DNA of 64,000 nucleotides. Source: Sipunculus nudus. Taxonomy: Eukaryota; Annelida; Sipuncula; Golfingiida; Sipunculidae. Below are positions 48,097 through 58,954 of this stretch, one piece after another. Every line of letters starts with the position of its first letter. The first letter of the stretch is position 1. The position numbers were made by a program, and so were the translations under genes. The notes under the pieces were generated by a model. That model was not told the DNA's origin. It saw only the letters and a list, made by a program, of their open reading frames with translations, and ran no database searches. The stretch spans positions 37,882,714 to 37,946,713 of the forward strand of contig CM049320.1 of assembly GCA_026874595.1 (NCBI GenBank). Direction: 5' to 3'.

Positions 48097-49259
48097 TAAA
48101 GAAACCTCGTTGTGTCGAACTCGGTTAAATCGAATTCTCGCATGTGTCGAAGTCAAACGTGGGGTCCCTGAAAGATAGTTAAAACCTTATTTATTTAACT
48201 CCGCTTGTGTCGAAGTCGGATGTGTCGAAAAACCGGATGTGTCGAGGTGTTTTGTTGGTCCACAGCTAATATTTCTATCGCTTAACTCGAAGTCATGATT
48301 GGATAACAGTTATGCAGGGCCCGTCAATCATGATTGGGCCGTGATGACCAGTCATAATTAATTAATACGGACCAGGCTGTCACTCATCAAGCGCGATGGC
48401 TCTGTCGACCCGAGGTCATGCCGCTTTAATGTTTGGACCACAACTGTGCAGGGTCCAACAATCATACCTACGGCCGCGATGACTAGTTACATAAATAAAA
48501 CCGGCAAGGATCTTTCTCATCCCGCGCGACCATGCCTTTCTTCTCCCGCCGACAAAGCATTAATGAGAAGTTATTGATAAACCAAACATAATCCAATCCG
48601 TACCTTTGATGAGTCTAGGATAAACATACAGGAGTCCATATAATGGGTTGAAGATTGACTCTTATTCACCATAGAGTACGTTATACAGTATTACTGCTTT
48701 ACTTTTATATTGTTCGTATCCCGTTTGTTATGGGTTCGCGGCCTGCTAAGCGTAAGCTTGATATAAAGATCAGAAGTACGAAGCTGACGTGGTTTAACTC
48801 TGCTCGTGCACAGGACATCCCAGTCAGTGGACCCATGCTGCATGCCAAGGCTACTGACTTCGCAGTCAAGTTAGCGGTCCCCAACCTAAAGTGCAGCAAT
48901 CGGTTACATAAAGATCTGAAGGTCTGATGTGTTGTACTGAAAATGATCTGAGCAAATCGTTTATTGATTTGTGTGCTTTCATACACGTACATATATATGC
49001 TCTTATTTCACTTTCTTGATTTACCTAATCCTATTTTTGGTGATACTTATTTTTTTTATTATTGATAAAACCTGTGTTGTTCTTTCACGAAAACATTTGT
49101 GAGAACTATAAGAAATAGGCCCTGTACATGTGCAGTATTTATCCATCATAATCGAGGCTGAAGAAGGTTGAATATACTGAACATCGGTTATCTCGAACTC
49201 CGGTTGTGTCGAAGTAAATTTACCAGCCCCTTCGACTACGACACAACGAGGTTTCACTG
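48097..49259 (+). mobile_element. Internally deleted pogo/Tigger-like DNA transposon 1
   Basis: The right end, in complement CAGTGAAACCTCGTTGTGTC, pairs with the left end GAAACCTCGTTGTGTCGAAC (from 48101; the first bases are mutated). TA follows the right end at 49260-49261. Copy B keeps the uninterrupted TTTTAAAATATATGTTTAAT site near 59735-59757, so the borders are confirmed by an empty site. Subterminal regions repeat TGTGTCGAAGTC/TGTGTCGAAA words (48145, 48200, 48222, 48239, 49206). A ~125-base internal tandem duplication spans 48316-48540. It carries only a transposase fragment. Confidence 0.8.
48730..48927 (+). pseudogene. Tigger/pogo transposase fragment (CENP-B-type DNA-binding domain)
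   Basis: Starts MGSRPAKRKLDIKI, the usual beginning of Tigger-family transposases. It jumps over most of the first helix-turn-helix and continues with TWFNSARAQDIPVSGPMLHA and KATDFAVKLAVPNLKCSN, which is the HTH_Tnp_Tc5/CENP-B second DNA-binding motif (the IPVSGPML signature is distinctive). It then breaks down and stops after HKDLKV. The DDE catalytic domain is missing. The frame extends upstream to 48655, but the ATG at 48730 fits the family start. Confidence 0.75.
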
Positions 49260-49939
49260 TATATGTTTAATATCTCCCTGTCATAAGTATGGATATTTTA
49301 TCAATACAAAATCTAGGGCTACCTGCATAATTGATATGGATATTTCTTCTTAATTCCAGCCCGAGTAAGAAGAAACTCCAAGGATTTTGATAATTAACGT
49401 TGCTCTAGGTCTGTCACAAATATTGTTAAATTACCACACTTTGTGCTCCCAGGCACGTAATGTCTGTCTCCTGATTGATGCCACACGTGATTTACCAGAA
49501 CACATGGACACACACGGTATGTCATTAACGGTGCCAGGGTTTGCAAATTAATTCCCCTCACGTTGAACTTATGGAAAAAGGCGCAAAGACCAGATTAGGG
49601 GCGGGACCAGAGGGATGCCTGCTGATGCCCACATCTCACTCCTTCTAGATACGTGATATTTTTATACCTACCTTCCTCCTACTGAGAATTCTTCCACGTA
49701 TAAAATATTGCTATAATTATAATAAAAATAATAATAATAATGCAGTAGAACGCCTGTATTGCAGTCACCATCGGGACTGGATGAAAGACTATACAGGACT
49801 TGACCAGGATAGGGGGTTAAAATGTAACACGAAACCAAGTTCAAATCTTTATTACAGTCAACATAATAAACGTATATACAGAGTATTAGAATAGTTACTG
49901 CTATCAATAAAAAAATAAAATATTTATGACATCGTTCAG

Positions 49940-50201
49940 TTTATCATTCTCTGTAGATACACACTGGCATTTGCGTTTTCTTCATACTGTTCCATTATCT
50001 ATCACTTCCTCTAAAGTATTATTTAACCTGAGTTCGGCCGACACCATAGATTTCTGCTAGCTGTCTGCTGCTTTTCCCGTAACTCTTCCTGATCAGATCT
50101 ACCTTATTTTGAGTGCAAGTTCTTGTCTTTTCGTGGTCACCATAATGGTCAAAATGATTTGGACAGAGTAATTTATACATGTAACAATGTTTATTTTGCA
50201 T
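49940..50201 (-). pseudogene. Tigger/pogo transposase N-terminal helix-turn-helix fragment
   Basis: Minus-strand frame 50019-50201 gives TCTQNKVDLIRKSYGKSSRQ then LAEIYGVGRTQV, a CENPB_N-type helix-turn-helix (KV.LI...GKS.R.LA..YGVG.TQV). A one-base shift after TQV continues NNTLEEVIDNGTV, then a stop and RKRKCQCVSTENDK, as in the linker of Tigger transposases. The rest, including the DDE domain, is deleted and the element passes directly to its 3' inverted end. The fragment is not functional as a transposase. Confidence 0.65.
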
Positions 50202-50426
50202 TCATAATTATTCATGTATGAGTAAATTATTTGATGTTTGCCGCACTGTTTTCGTTTGATGTACGTGTTCACAAGGACATTAAAGAAAGGTTTAAAGATC
50301 CACAGTTTGCCTAACGTTTTTCTGATGACATAATCATCGGGACCCGCTGGTTGTCATTCGTTAATTAAATGACAAACACTCTGATTAAGATACGGCTCGC
50401 ACGACTGATTCCCAAACATACAAGAG

Positions 50427-50857
50427 GTTTGTTTGTTTGTTTGTTTGGCTTTTATTTCCTCCAAAAATGAAGATTACACAAACAAAAATATACAAGATTC
50501 CAATATTTAGAACAATTATTGGATACAGTGTTTATGACACTTTTCAAAAATATTAATAATAATATTATCAATAGTATCACCATCATCACCACCATTACCA
50601 TTAATAACATTATTATTAATAATAACAATAATAATAATACCAACAATAACAATAGCAATAGTAATAATAATAATAATAAAAATAATAATAATAAAATAAT
50701 AGCAATACTAACAACATCAAATCAGCGTTATATATACAATCAATAAAAAAAAAAGTGGATAATAATATTAGAAAACCCACAGAATTGTGCTCTGTTTATT
50801 CGCAATCAACTGAGCTCAATTACTGTTATTATCACAACCGTCAGTTTGACAATTTCA
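50427..50857 (-). other. LINE 3' UTR and (AAAC)n tail
   Basis: Between the ORF2 stop and the tail lies low-complexity AAT/AAC/ACC trinucleotide sequence (about 50545-50705 on +), followed by AATAAA just before GCCAAACAAACAAAC (minus strand, 50427-50455). Confidence 0.7.
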
Positions 50858-53800
50858 CTAGAGTCCCTGTGTTGTAACAAAAACATAACGTGCCCAACAC
50901 AGTAGAATCTGAAAGTATTCGTTTTCGTTGGCAATAAGATCATCATGATCTGCCCCAAACACAAAATAAACAAATGTTTCAGAATTAAGAGCACGTAGCT
51001 GATTTATATTTGTATCCGGGCACAACATATTTAGCTTATCCCAGACAGTATTCCTATCCTCCGTAAGAAAAGTACACTCTATGAGAACATGGAATACTTT
51101 GTCGCTAAAAAACTGACCACACCTGTGACAAAGTATTTCATTTCTAAATATTCTAATATCCGGTCTGACCAGCAAGTGTGCCAGATACTTGAATACATTC
51201 ATACAATACGGGTGAGACATTGCTGCTCTCCACAGTGAAGATGGGTGTGAACTATACGAGGGCAGTACATTCGCAAAAAAGGAGAGCGACGCGTCAGCTT
51301 CAAGTGTTGCCGTATAAGCCTGTTGGTCATGCTGCATTATGGCGTTATCGATAATATCCTTCCAAGATCGTTTATTTGGGAAATGTGAAGATGTTTTCAA
51401 GTTCTCAATGTATCCATTTAAGTTGTATTTCACAAGTATGGGATAAAAATCTCCCCAGATTCCTTTCGGCTTTCTTTTACAAATGAAATAATGAAAAAGC
51501 CTTAGAATTAATATTTCTTTACAAAGATTATGGGGACTGTTGCGGCATTGCTGCCCTAAAAACAGCAACTTAGCTCTGTCAACACAGGAACCCATATTGG
51601 GACATCCCACCATTCGCGTCACACAAACTGAACGCGACCTCATGCTAAATCCCTGTGACATTTTCAAACAATATCTCAAAAACCTATCAAGCCGCAACAT
51701 TTCCACATCTGATATTCTCCACCACAGTTCGCAACCAAATATTGCACGGGGTACAATAACATGGCGTAAGAGCTTGCAAAATGTCAAAGGGTTTAACCCC
51801 TGGCCCCCAGCTAATCCTACAACATTCATAAAAGAAGCTCTCCCCTTAGTGACAGCTGCTTGTATTCTTTCAGTGTTTAGGCATGACTTGTCCTGTATGA
51901 TTCCTAAATGTTTAACTGATGAAACTACTGGGATATTTTGTTCTCCCAAGAACCAATTCAAACTTCTGTAATATTTTACATTGAAGGTGACAATATTAGA
52001 TTTTTTAACATTATAATTGAATCTCCACTTGCAAGAAAACATATGGCATATATCAATTAAGCGTTGTAAATTACCTGGCGTTATTGCAAGAAGACAGACG
52101 TCATCGGCTTGGGTTGGGGACCCTGTATAAACATTACCAATAGTTGCACCAAACCCCGAGCCTCGCAGGGTTTTTAATAGGTCATTGATATACACCAAAT
52201 ATAGCAATGGTGAGAGAATTCCCCCCTGACGAACAGACTGCAATTACGGTATAGATTTAGATACACATTTTCCTACAACAACTCTAGAATAGCAATCACT
52301 GTACATTTCTCTGATCATGCGCCACATCTTACCCCTAATTCCCATTCTGTATAGCTTAAACAATAATCCTGCATGCCAAACAACATCAAATGCACATTTT
52401 GTGTCGAGAAAACAAGCGTACAATGGTGCAGTTCTTTCAATATGATAAGCAATGCACTCTTGTACAACAAATGATGCATTGATGCTAGACATACCTTTCT
52501 GATACCCAAATTGCATCGGGTCTGGAAATATATCTGTTTTATGCTCGATCCAGCGCATGATTCTGGACAAGCACACCCTTTCATACAGTTTGTATATTAC
52601 CGGTAAAAGAGTGATGCCTCTAAAATCTCCCGTCTCATTGGCCCTTTTACCTTTTTGTTTCGGAATCATAATTACCGAACCATGCTTAAGATTTGATGGA
52701 ATATACTCAAGGCGGCTCATCAGTGTAATAAGAGAACACAATTTTGTCCACAAAACATGCCCACCATACAGTATATGTTCACAACATATGCCATCTGAGC
52801 CCGGCGCTTTCCTGGGTTTCAGTGTTTTAACTGCTTCAATTATTTCCGTGACAGAAAATCGAGAATCCAAAATAGGGTTATAATGATTCCTGCTTAATGT
52901 CACAAAAGTATCAACCATATTTGTTATATACGTGAAATGTGCCTGATCAAAATTAATCCCAGAAAGTGGAGTATACAATTCAGACAAGTGACTAGCCCAG
53001 GCGCCAGCAATATCATTCTCATGTCTTAAGGTTTCACCTTTATATTTCAGCTCCGAGCAACTACTTTTAGATTTGCCCCCTCTGGCTCTTAAAATAGCCC
53101 AAAAAGCCCCTTCGTCACAATGAGATGACCTGTCCAATTCGTTTAACAAATTTATTTCATATCTGTAGCGTAACTCTCTCATTTTGAGTCGGAAAAACCC
53201 GTTTTGCGTCTTTATAATTAATGTATAGCACATGTTCTGCATTGCGTGGTTTTCCGGCATCAACCCATCTCCTCCTGTGTCGCCTCATAATAATATGAAG
53301 TGGTTTTAAACCTTCTTTCCAAAATGGTTTTAAATAAGATTTCCTTCCCCCAACTGGAATTGTTTTATCACTAACCCCGTGTAAAACTGAAATCATTTTA
53401 AAATAGAAATCATTCACTTGATTAGGGTCATTACAGGTTTCGATATCTGGACAACTCAGTTGGCTTAAGATCTCTTGTACCTCTTCAGTGTACGTTGTTT
53501 TAATCTGCTCAGCTGTGAGCTTGTGCCACAAAAGACGCACCTGCCTTGTATTTGTTTCGGTAACAATTAAACCTGACAATTTCAACCTTGCAACCACCGG
53601 CAAATGATCGGACACATTCAGGTCTTCCCAGTCCAGTACCATGCATGAAGATACCAGATCAAGTTTACAATCTTCGATCAAAATGTGATCAATTAGGGAA
53701 ATATTATTTCTACTAGTTTCGTGCTGATATGTATAAGCTGGACCAGAACATACATTATTATTGCTAAGCGTGATCAAGCCCCTCTCTACAAATGCCTGAC

Positions 53801-54329
53801 TTGCTTTGACACTACGAATATCACTACGCGGAGAGTGCCGGTCTCCCTCTAATTCTACATTCAGGTCACCTAGCAGGATTACTATGCCAACTTCAGAGTA
53901 CATGTCATACATGTCACAGAGAATATTTAAATGCTCATTAAAATTATCAGTATCAACATTTTTTGGTGGCAAATAAGCTACAAATATAAAGAGCAACTGT
54001 CCTTGGTCTAAATTTATACGTAACCCGGCTATCCGGTCAGACACGCAGTCTATCGGGGTAACTCGTGACCTATATTTTGTTTTATATAACAGTGCTGCGC
54101 CACCCTTGCCTCTTCGATACGGATCAAGATGATCCAGCGAAGCATCTGAGACACCATGAGATACATATTCTGTAGAAACAGAATTCAAAAAATGCAAACT
54201 GTCCTCGAAAAGCCAGTGTTCAGTTACTCCGAAAAAATCGACGTCGTACTCACACATAACATGAGACAGATACGGCGCTGAAAACATAGCTCCTCGAGCA
54301 TTAAAACAAGCAATGGTTATGTGATTCAT
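50858..54329 (-). pseudogene. LINE ORF2: endonuclease, reverse transcriptase, CCHC; two lesions
   Basis: From MNHITIACFNARG (54329) an apurinic-type endonuclease shows TEHWL, GGAALLY, ILLGDLNVE and VSDHLPVVARL. Near 53200-53215 a one-base shift moves the frame from NYKDAKR into GFFRLKMRELRYRY. The RT then shows KAPGSDGICCEHIL, VIMIPKQKG, FRGITLLPVIYKLYE, FGYQKG and FLDTKCAFDVVWH (first catalytic Asp). A single in-frame TAA at 52244-52246 follows SKSIP, and the same frame resumes QSVRQGGILSPLLY and TQADDVCLLA (catalytic Asp pair; Q replaces the usual Y/F). The tail has C-X2-C-X9-H-X4-C (CHRCGQFFSDKVFHVLIEC). About 1,155 codons in total. All catalytic motifs remain, so death was recent, or one lesion could be an assembly error. 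Confidence 0.85.
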
Positions 54330-54426
54330 TATGTGAGAAAAGTTGACAAAATATAATACAATGAAAGCACAAAGTCCAATAGACAAAAAAAATAAATCAA
54401 GTAAATAACGTCCTTGTTAACTAGCA

Positions 54427-56028
54427 CTAATATTGCGGACCTTTCTTCTCATCCGTTTCAATCCATCGACGACAATACACAATCCCTGGCCAGAAATCTT
54501 TAGCAAATATTTTTTCCTCGTCTGCTGGATCATCATGTATTTTAGCGCCTTGAGCATCTCCCCGTTTAGTCGGGAAAATGTGCGAATATGTCACTTTAAT
54601 GTTCCTTACAGACAAGTAATCAAGCATAGACTTTTTTGTCGCACCAATGGAAATGTTGCCAATATACAACTTGAGTGTTTTTCTGCTTTTTTGCACAGAA
54701 ACAAAACCTGACGACTCATCACACTCCTGGTTTTGTGTCATGCGTGAATTAGCATAATGTGCTCCTTCAAAGGTACTCAGCTGGTCACAGTGCTCGGTGT
54801 GCACCTTGTGGTATGGTGTTCGTTCGTTCGTCTCCTGGATGTATTCCCGGACAGAATCTCTTATTTTCCGCGGTGCAGCTGTTGGTTTCCGAGCGCTCTC
54901 CCTCATTGTAATCTGGACAGATATAGGTATTCCTTCCTCTGTGGTTTGTACCGTCCCCACTTCGGAATGAAGCATCTGTTTATCTGGTTTGTTACCAGGA
55001 TTTGAGTCAGCCTTATTCTCCGTAATTACAGGTATTGTGTTGTAACCACCTGTTGCATCACTAGGGTTGTGGACTATTGGCGTCAGTTGTTCCATTTCAC
55101 TAAATACCTCCACACCAGGAGATTCACCCGACTCATCGGTTCGTTCATCTCTCGAAGCATCTGTTGTTCCCTGTAATTTTGACGCATACGTTGACTTAAC
55201 TTTTGTCTGCGTGTAAATTCGTTCAAGCTGAAACAGTCGTTGACGGAGCTTGGTGATGGATTCGACACATGATCTAGTTTTCTCAGCTGTCAACTCGTTT
55301 TCTTTCATCATATCATGAAATTTCTGTTTAGTATCTTTCATTTCTGAGTGTGATTGAGCAGCTTTGTTTTCAAAACGTTCTGTCATATTCCCCAATTTTT
55401 CTTCTACTTTCTCAGTACATTTCTCCAAATCCATCACCCGTTTTCTGTTTTCTGAAATTAATTCGTTTGACACAATCACGTGATTTACCTTTTCCTTGAC
55501 CCTGCTCAGTTCATTCATATTTTCATCACACTTGGATTCCAGTGCACTGAATTTTTCGTTATACGTCTGTATAAAATTCGTTTTACGCTCCTGGGCGGCA
55601 TTAGCTAGCCCCTCTAAATGTTCCAGTCTGGACATAAGCTGCTGATTTTCCGAAGACATATTTACGATCTTGCTCGATAAATGTTCTATTGTCTTTTCAG
55701 CCTGGTTTAGTTTTTCACAAATAGCCTTCCATTCTTGGTTGTAAGAATCTTGCAATTCGTTTGCTTTACCCACTGCTTGCGTGACAGCTGACCGGAGACC
55801 AGCAAGTTCTTCTCTAACGTGGTTTTCTATGGGATTACACTGCGCTTCAGCTGCCCCTCCCTGTGTAGGGCGGCCACCACTAATGACTTCGTAAATGTCC
55901 TCAACCGCACCCCCGTTTATAAACGTTTGCAGTATATAACAGTCTCTAGCAAGTTTGTACACAAGGCTCGGACCATCTTGTGTAATGATATTGAGGTCAG
56001 AAGAGGCCGCTCGATCTGTTGAGCCCAT
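54427..56028 (-). CDS. LINE ORF1 protein, coiled coil plus RNA-binding C-terminus
   Basis: An uninterrupted 533-codon frame beginning MGSTDRAASSDLN. Residues about 70-290 form a long, heptad-rich coiled coil (e.g. LNQAEKTIEHLSSKIVNM, LVQ/E-rich, few prolines), expected to oligomerise. A low-complexity, Ser/Thr/Pro-rich linker follows (about 290-435). The C-terminus (about 445-530), starting LKLYIGNISIGATKKSML and ending FWPGIVYCRRW, is an RRM-like fold whose WP-G-V---RRW ending is characteristic of ORF1 proteins of several invertebrate LINE clades. Such proteins bind the LINE RNA to form the retrotransposition particle. The intact frame contrasts with ORF2, which has two defects. Confidence 0.85.
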   Translation of the reverse strand: MGSTDRAASSDLNIITQDGPSLVYKLARDCYILQTFINGGAVEDIYEVISGGRPTQGGAAEAQCNPIENHVREELAGLRSAVTQAVGKANELQDSYNQEWKAICEKLNQAEKTIEHLSSKIVNMSSENQQLMSRLEHLEGLANAAQERKTNFIQTYNEKFSALESKCDENMNELSRVKEKVNHVIVSNELISENRKRVMDLEKCTEKVEEKLGNMTERFENKAAQSHSEMKDTKQKFHDMMKENELTAEKTRSCVESITKLRQRLFQLERIYTQTKVKSTYASKLQGTTDASRDERTDESGESPGVEVFSEMEQLTPIVHNPSDATGGYNTIPVITENKADSNPGNKPDKQMLHSEVGTVQTTEEGIPISVQITMRESARKPTAAPRKIRDSVREYIQETNERTPYHKVHTEHCDQLSTFEGAHYANSRMTQNQECDESSGFVSVQKSRKTLKLYIGNISIGATKKSMLDYLSVRNIKVTYSHIFPTKRGDAQGAKIHDDPADEEKIFAKDFWPGIVYCRRWIETDEKKGPQY

Positions 56029-56047
56029 GTCACGGAGTCACTGCCCC

Positions 56048-56226
56048 TGACCGTAATTGAGGCGTTTCCCGGCCTGCAGGACCGAGAGACCTGACCGTAA
56101 TACGGAATAGAGGAGTGACCGTAACTGACAACAAAATGATTATGAAATATAACGGTCGAAAATTCGGGACCGGAAAATCTGACCGTTATAGACGTATTGA
56201 CCGTTATTAAGGCGTGGCCGTTAGCA
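56048..56226. repeat. Cluster of GACCGTWAY motifs upstream of LINE ORF1
   Basis: GACCGTAATT, GACCGTAATA, GACCGTAACT, GACCGTTATA, GACCGTTATT and GGCCGTTAGC occur at about 56049, 56093, 56117, 56181, 56199 and 56217, plus an inverted TAACGGTC at 56149. They lie between ORF1 and the right inverted end. They could be subterminal transposase-binding repeats or part of the LINE 5' UTR. Confidence 0.6.
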
Positions 56227-56239
56227 GGCGTTCTACTAT

Positions 56240-56242
<3 letters not shown>

Positions 56243-56283
<41 letters not shown>

Positions 56284-56434
56284 GAATAATAAAAAGATAA
56301 TTAAAAAAAACAAGAATGATAAGAAGAAGAAATATAATAATAAAAATAATAATTATATTTGTAAAAATAATGATTAATATAATAATTATTATAATAATAA
56401 AATAATAATAGTTTTAATAATAATTATTATTATA

Positions 56435-56467
<33 letters not shown>

Positions 56468-56475
56468 ATTATTAT
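56243..56475. repeat. (AAT)n running into (ATT)n, hairpin-forming
   Basis: A long TAA-type trinucleotide tract changes to ATT-type near 56400, so the two halves are mutually complementary. Copy B has the same arrangement at 60206-60415, which anchors the alignment across the big insertion in A. Confidence 0.85.
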
Positions 56476-58046
56476 TTGGTTATATTTTTATATGTTTTTG
56501 CTTGCTTTTATGACACCCTTAGCACCAAAATCCAAACTCACCAGACAATTTCAGATTTGTGGTCATAAAGAAGTAGACTTTTTTTATTCACATCCTAAAC
56601 ATATGACGCCAACACGTTGTTTCCCCGACTATTGGGAGAGTTGTGGATATTTGAACATCTGAGCAACGTTTGTCGGTAATGCCGTTAATATCGTCAGTGG
56701 AATACAGATTAATGCTTTTTTATTTATTTTTAATTTAATGCATCACATATAATCTTGATGATTTATACACTTCACAGTAAAATTCATAAAATTATTAAAT
56801 ATATGTGTGGGATGGTTCCGATAAAACCATATGCTTACGAAAATCGGTTGATTTTTTATTAAAACTGTGTTGAATTATTGCATCGGCACAGAGAAATTCT
56901 AAAATTATTAAAAAACCATGTAAGATGGGTCCGATAGAAATACATACTTGCGACAATCGAATTTATATCTTCATAAATGTTTCATAAGCTTTTTGGATTT
57001 AAAAAAATTAAATGTACTTCGTTTTCTACCGTGCATCCACACGTCGGTATGCTCCCCGATCACATTTGTTACTATTTTGTTGAATTATCTATCAAACTTC
57101 GTCTCAGCTTATCTTAAAGGGTTATGAGACTTTACTGGTGGGACAGGGATAAAAACACCGATAATGGCACAAGAATACGGATCAGCTTCAATCACATCAT
57201 ATATAATCAGGCGCATGATAAGTAATCCATCAATTACCACGATTTTCCGGACAGTAATTGTCTGTCCGGCTGCCCATTGTTATCACAGTTATTATCATTT
57301 TCTCCGTTCTTGTCCAGTTACTCAATTACTGGTGGATTTTCAGTGACGCAAATGATATATGAAATTGTTAAATCGTTAATGCCATGTTATTGTTGCGCAA
57401 TGAATGATTATGATTTCGTCCCCGCTTTGTGAACCAAACTAAAATAGGTATACCCTGCACAGTCGGCTAATATTGATAAAGTATGTTCGGGAAATGCAAT
57501 CGGAACAGTATCCAGTTACATTTCTCATATTTTCAACAAACCTACGAGCACCAAGGGTATCAGCGTGACGTCAGTCGAGATCACCTGTGACAAGATTTTA
57601 ACTGTTTCTGTATTTTATAGACTGGTTTTGGATTTTATCACATTGTTTCGTAGGCTTGTGTTATTTATCAAAACAATACGTGTTTTTTTGCGTTGAAGCA
57701 TTTTTCCTGCTGCAGAGAAATTTTGTTTTCAACAATTTGGCTTTGGTAGTGAAATTCATGATGGAAATTATAAGCATGTGCTCACTGCGTGCAGCGGCTT
57801 ATTTTGGCCGTATTCCAGGGTATAATTTAAGAAATATTTACGACTGCACAAACATGTAATCAAGCGTGGTACATCAGCATATATAGACCTACCAATAAAA
57901 CAACTGATCGCCAAAGGAACCAGCCTGGTGACCAGCGACACAGATTGAATATTTAGATTGAAACATAACCTGTTAATCTCGAGGTTGTATATATATCTTA
58001 TTGATATTTTGTGAATATTATGAATGAATTACGAATGAAATGATGA

Positions 58047-58052
<6 letters not shown>

Positions 58053-58110
<58 letters not shown>
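58053..58110. repeat. (TA)n microsatellite at the copy A end
   Basis: About 57 bases of TA followed by CCGGTATATTTATTTGTTA. The same junction occurs in copy B at 63921-64000. Confidence 0.95.
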
Positions 58111-58112
<2 letters not shown>

Positions 58113-58133
58113 GGTATATTTATTTGTTAAAAA

Positions 58134-58954
58134 ATAAAACAGAATGTTTACATATTTATACCAGAGATAATTATATGGTTTATAGCCTTGATTGACATAC
58201 GTGATCGATGAAATTAATTTATTTACAGATGAATAATAAAGTGGTTTTTCGTCTGTAACAGAACAAAACTCTGATAGACCAATGGTTTTCTTCCGGTGTA
58301 TGCATCATCAGGTGGCGAAGCAATATATCATCCATCTGGTTTGCCTGTAAACAGATTCTACGCAAAGGCCCTGGACCGATTTTGATGACATAGTATGGAA
58401 GATTATGGTAACCTCGAAGTAACAATAAATTAAATATTGGCGGTAATTTGAATCAACAAAAATTGTATTAAGTTGCTTTTGTGGCAGATCATTGGTTTTA
58501 GAGGTGGCTTCGAGAACCGGGCTTAAATTTTGAGTAAAGGAAAAGTAAGAAACTTAGGAATTACGATGCTGGCGGGGGTATTTATGTAGTCGAACGACTA
58601 TTGTTATTAACCTTTCAGACTTATAAGGGTTTCGTTCACACTTTCAAATGGAAATCATAGAAAAGAATGCAACATTCTACAAAATAAAGACATTCTTAGC
58701 AAGACTAGCCCATGCATTAAGGTCAGGTTTTATACTAGGATGTTGGTGTAAATTTTTTGACAGACGTGAGAGTAATCAAACAATCAAACATGGGCAAAAC
58801 CACTACCTCCTTGGCGGAAGTAATGACCAGATGGAGCACAGGAACCACAGCACTGGAGTCTAATACAGGAAATACATTAAGGAAAACTTAATGGCCACTT
58901 TTGATCTTATTAGATGGCAAATGTCTACAACTCGATATATAAAGCACGATATAT
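58134..58954. other. Sequence between the duplicated segments
   Basis: No gene recognised. It either separates two copies or is the last part of a tandem unit whose counterpart lies beyond position 64000; the window cannot distinguish these. Small ORFs at 58219-58863 lack coding features. Confidence 0.4.

Larger units (their letters stand above)
50427..56040 (-). mobile_element. Nearly intact I/Nimb-like LINE with (AAAC)n tail
   Basis: On the minus strand: short 5' region, intact ORF1 (54427-56028), about 97 bases of spacer, ORF2 (50858-54329) with endonuclease, RT and CCHC, a ~410-base 3' UTR rich in AAT/ACC words, AATAAA, and a tail of five CAAA/AAAC units (50427-50446). A two-ORF LINE with simple-repeat tail and a QADD box fits the I/Nimb/Ingi group better than L1; clade assignment is tentative. 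Only one frameshift and one stop disable ORF2, so it is young. The exact 5' edge and a target duplication were not found. Confidence 0.8.
49743..56238 (-). mobile_element. Pogo/Tigger-like DNA transposon 2, interrupted by a LINE
   Basis: AGTAGAACGCCTG at 49744-49756 is repeated inverted and perfectly at 56225-56237. The following TGCAGTCACC and GGCCACGCC are a further partial match. TA follows the right end (56239-56240) and TG precedes the left. The whole interval lies inside an (AAT)n tract that continues uninterrupted in copy B near 60206-60240, so it is one insertion relative to B. A Tigger-type transposase N-terminus lies at 49940-50201 (-). The LINE at 50427-56040 then sits inside the transposon. 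The alternative is that the inverted ends belong partly to the LINE 5' UTR and only resemble a TIR. Confidence 0.6.
47264..58133 (+). repeat. Segmental duplication, copy A
   Basis: From ATCCATAGTTCAGTTTCGTG at 47264 onward the sequence matches copy B (58955 onward) in the same order and orientation, apart from insertions. Well-preserved stretches include 47570-48090 with 59195-59750, 49262-49700 with 59750-60205, and 56470-58133 with 60410-61130 plus 62944-64000. Over about 230 bases near 49440-49670 I see roughly a dozen differences. Extra in A are about 75 bases at 47345-47420, the Tigger-like element 48097-49259, and the insert 49743-56238. The unit has no recognised gene. It ends near 58133 because copy B runs out of window, so the true end is unknown. 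Confidence 0.85.

Noticed and set aside
50427-50446. (GTTT)5 as an ordinary microsatellite
   Set aside because: Position directly after the AATAAA of the LINE on the minus strand makes it the LINE's simple-repeat tail.
51540-51971. 143-codon open frame on + inside the I/Nimb-like LINE
   Set aside because: Lies entirely opposite the ORF2 coding strand, which has clear RT and CCHC motifs; it is a shadow.
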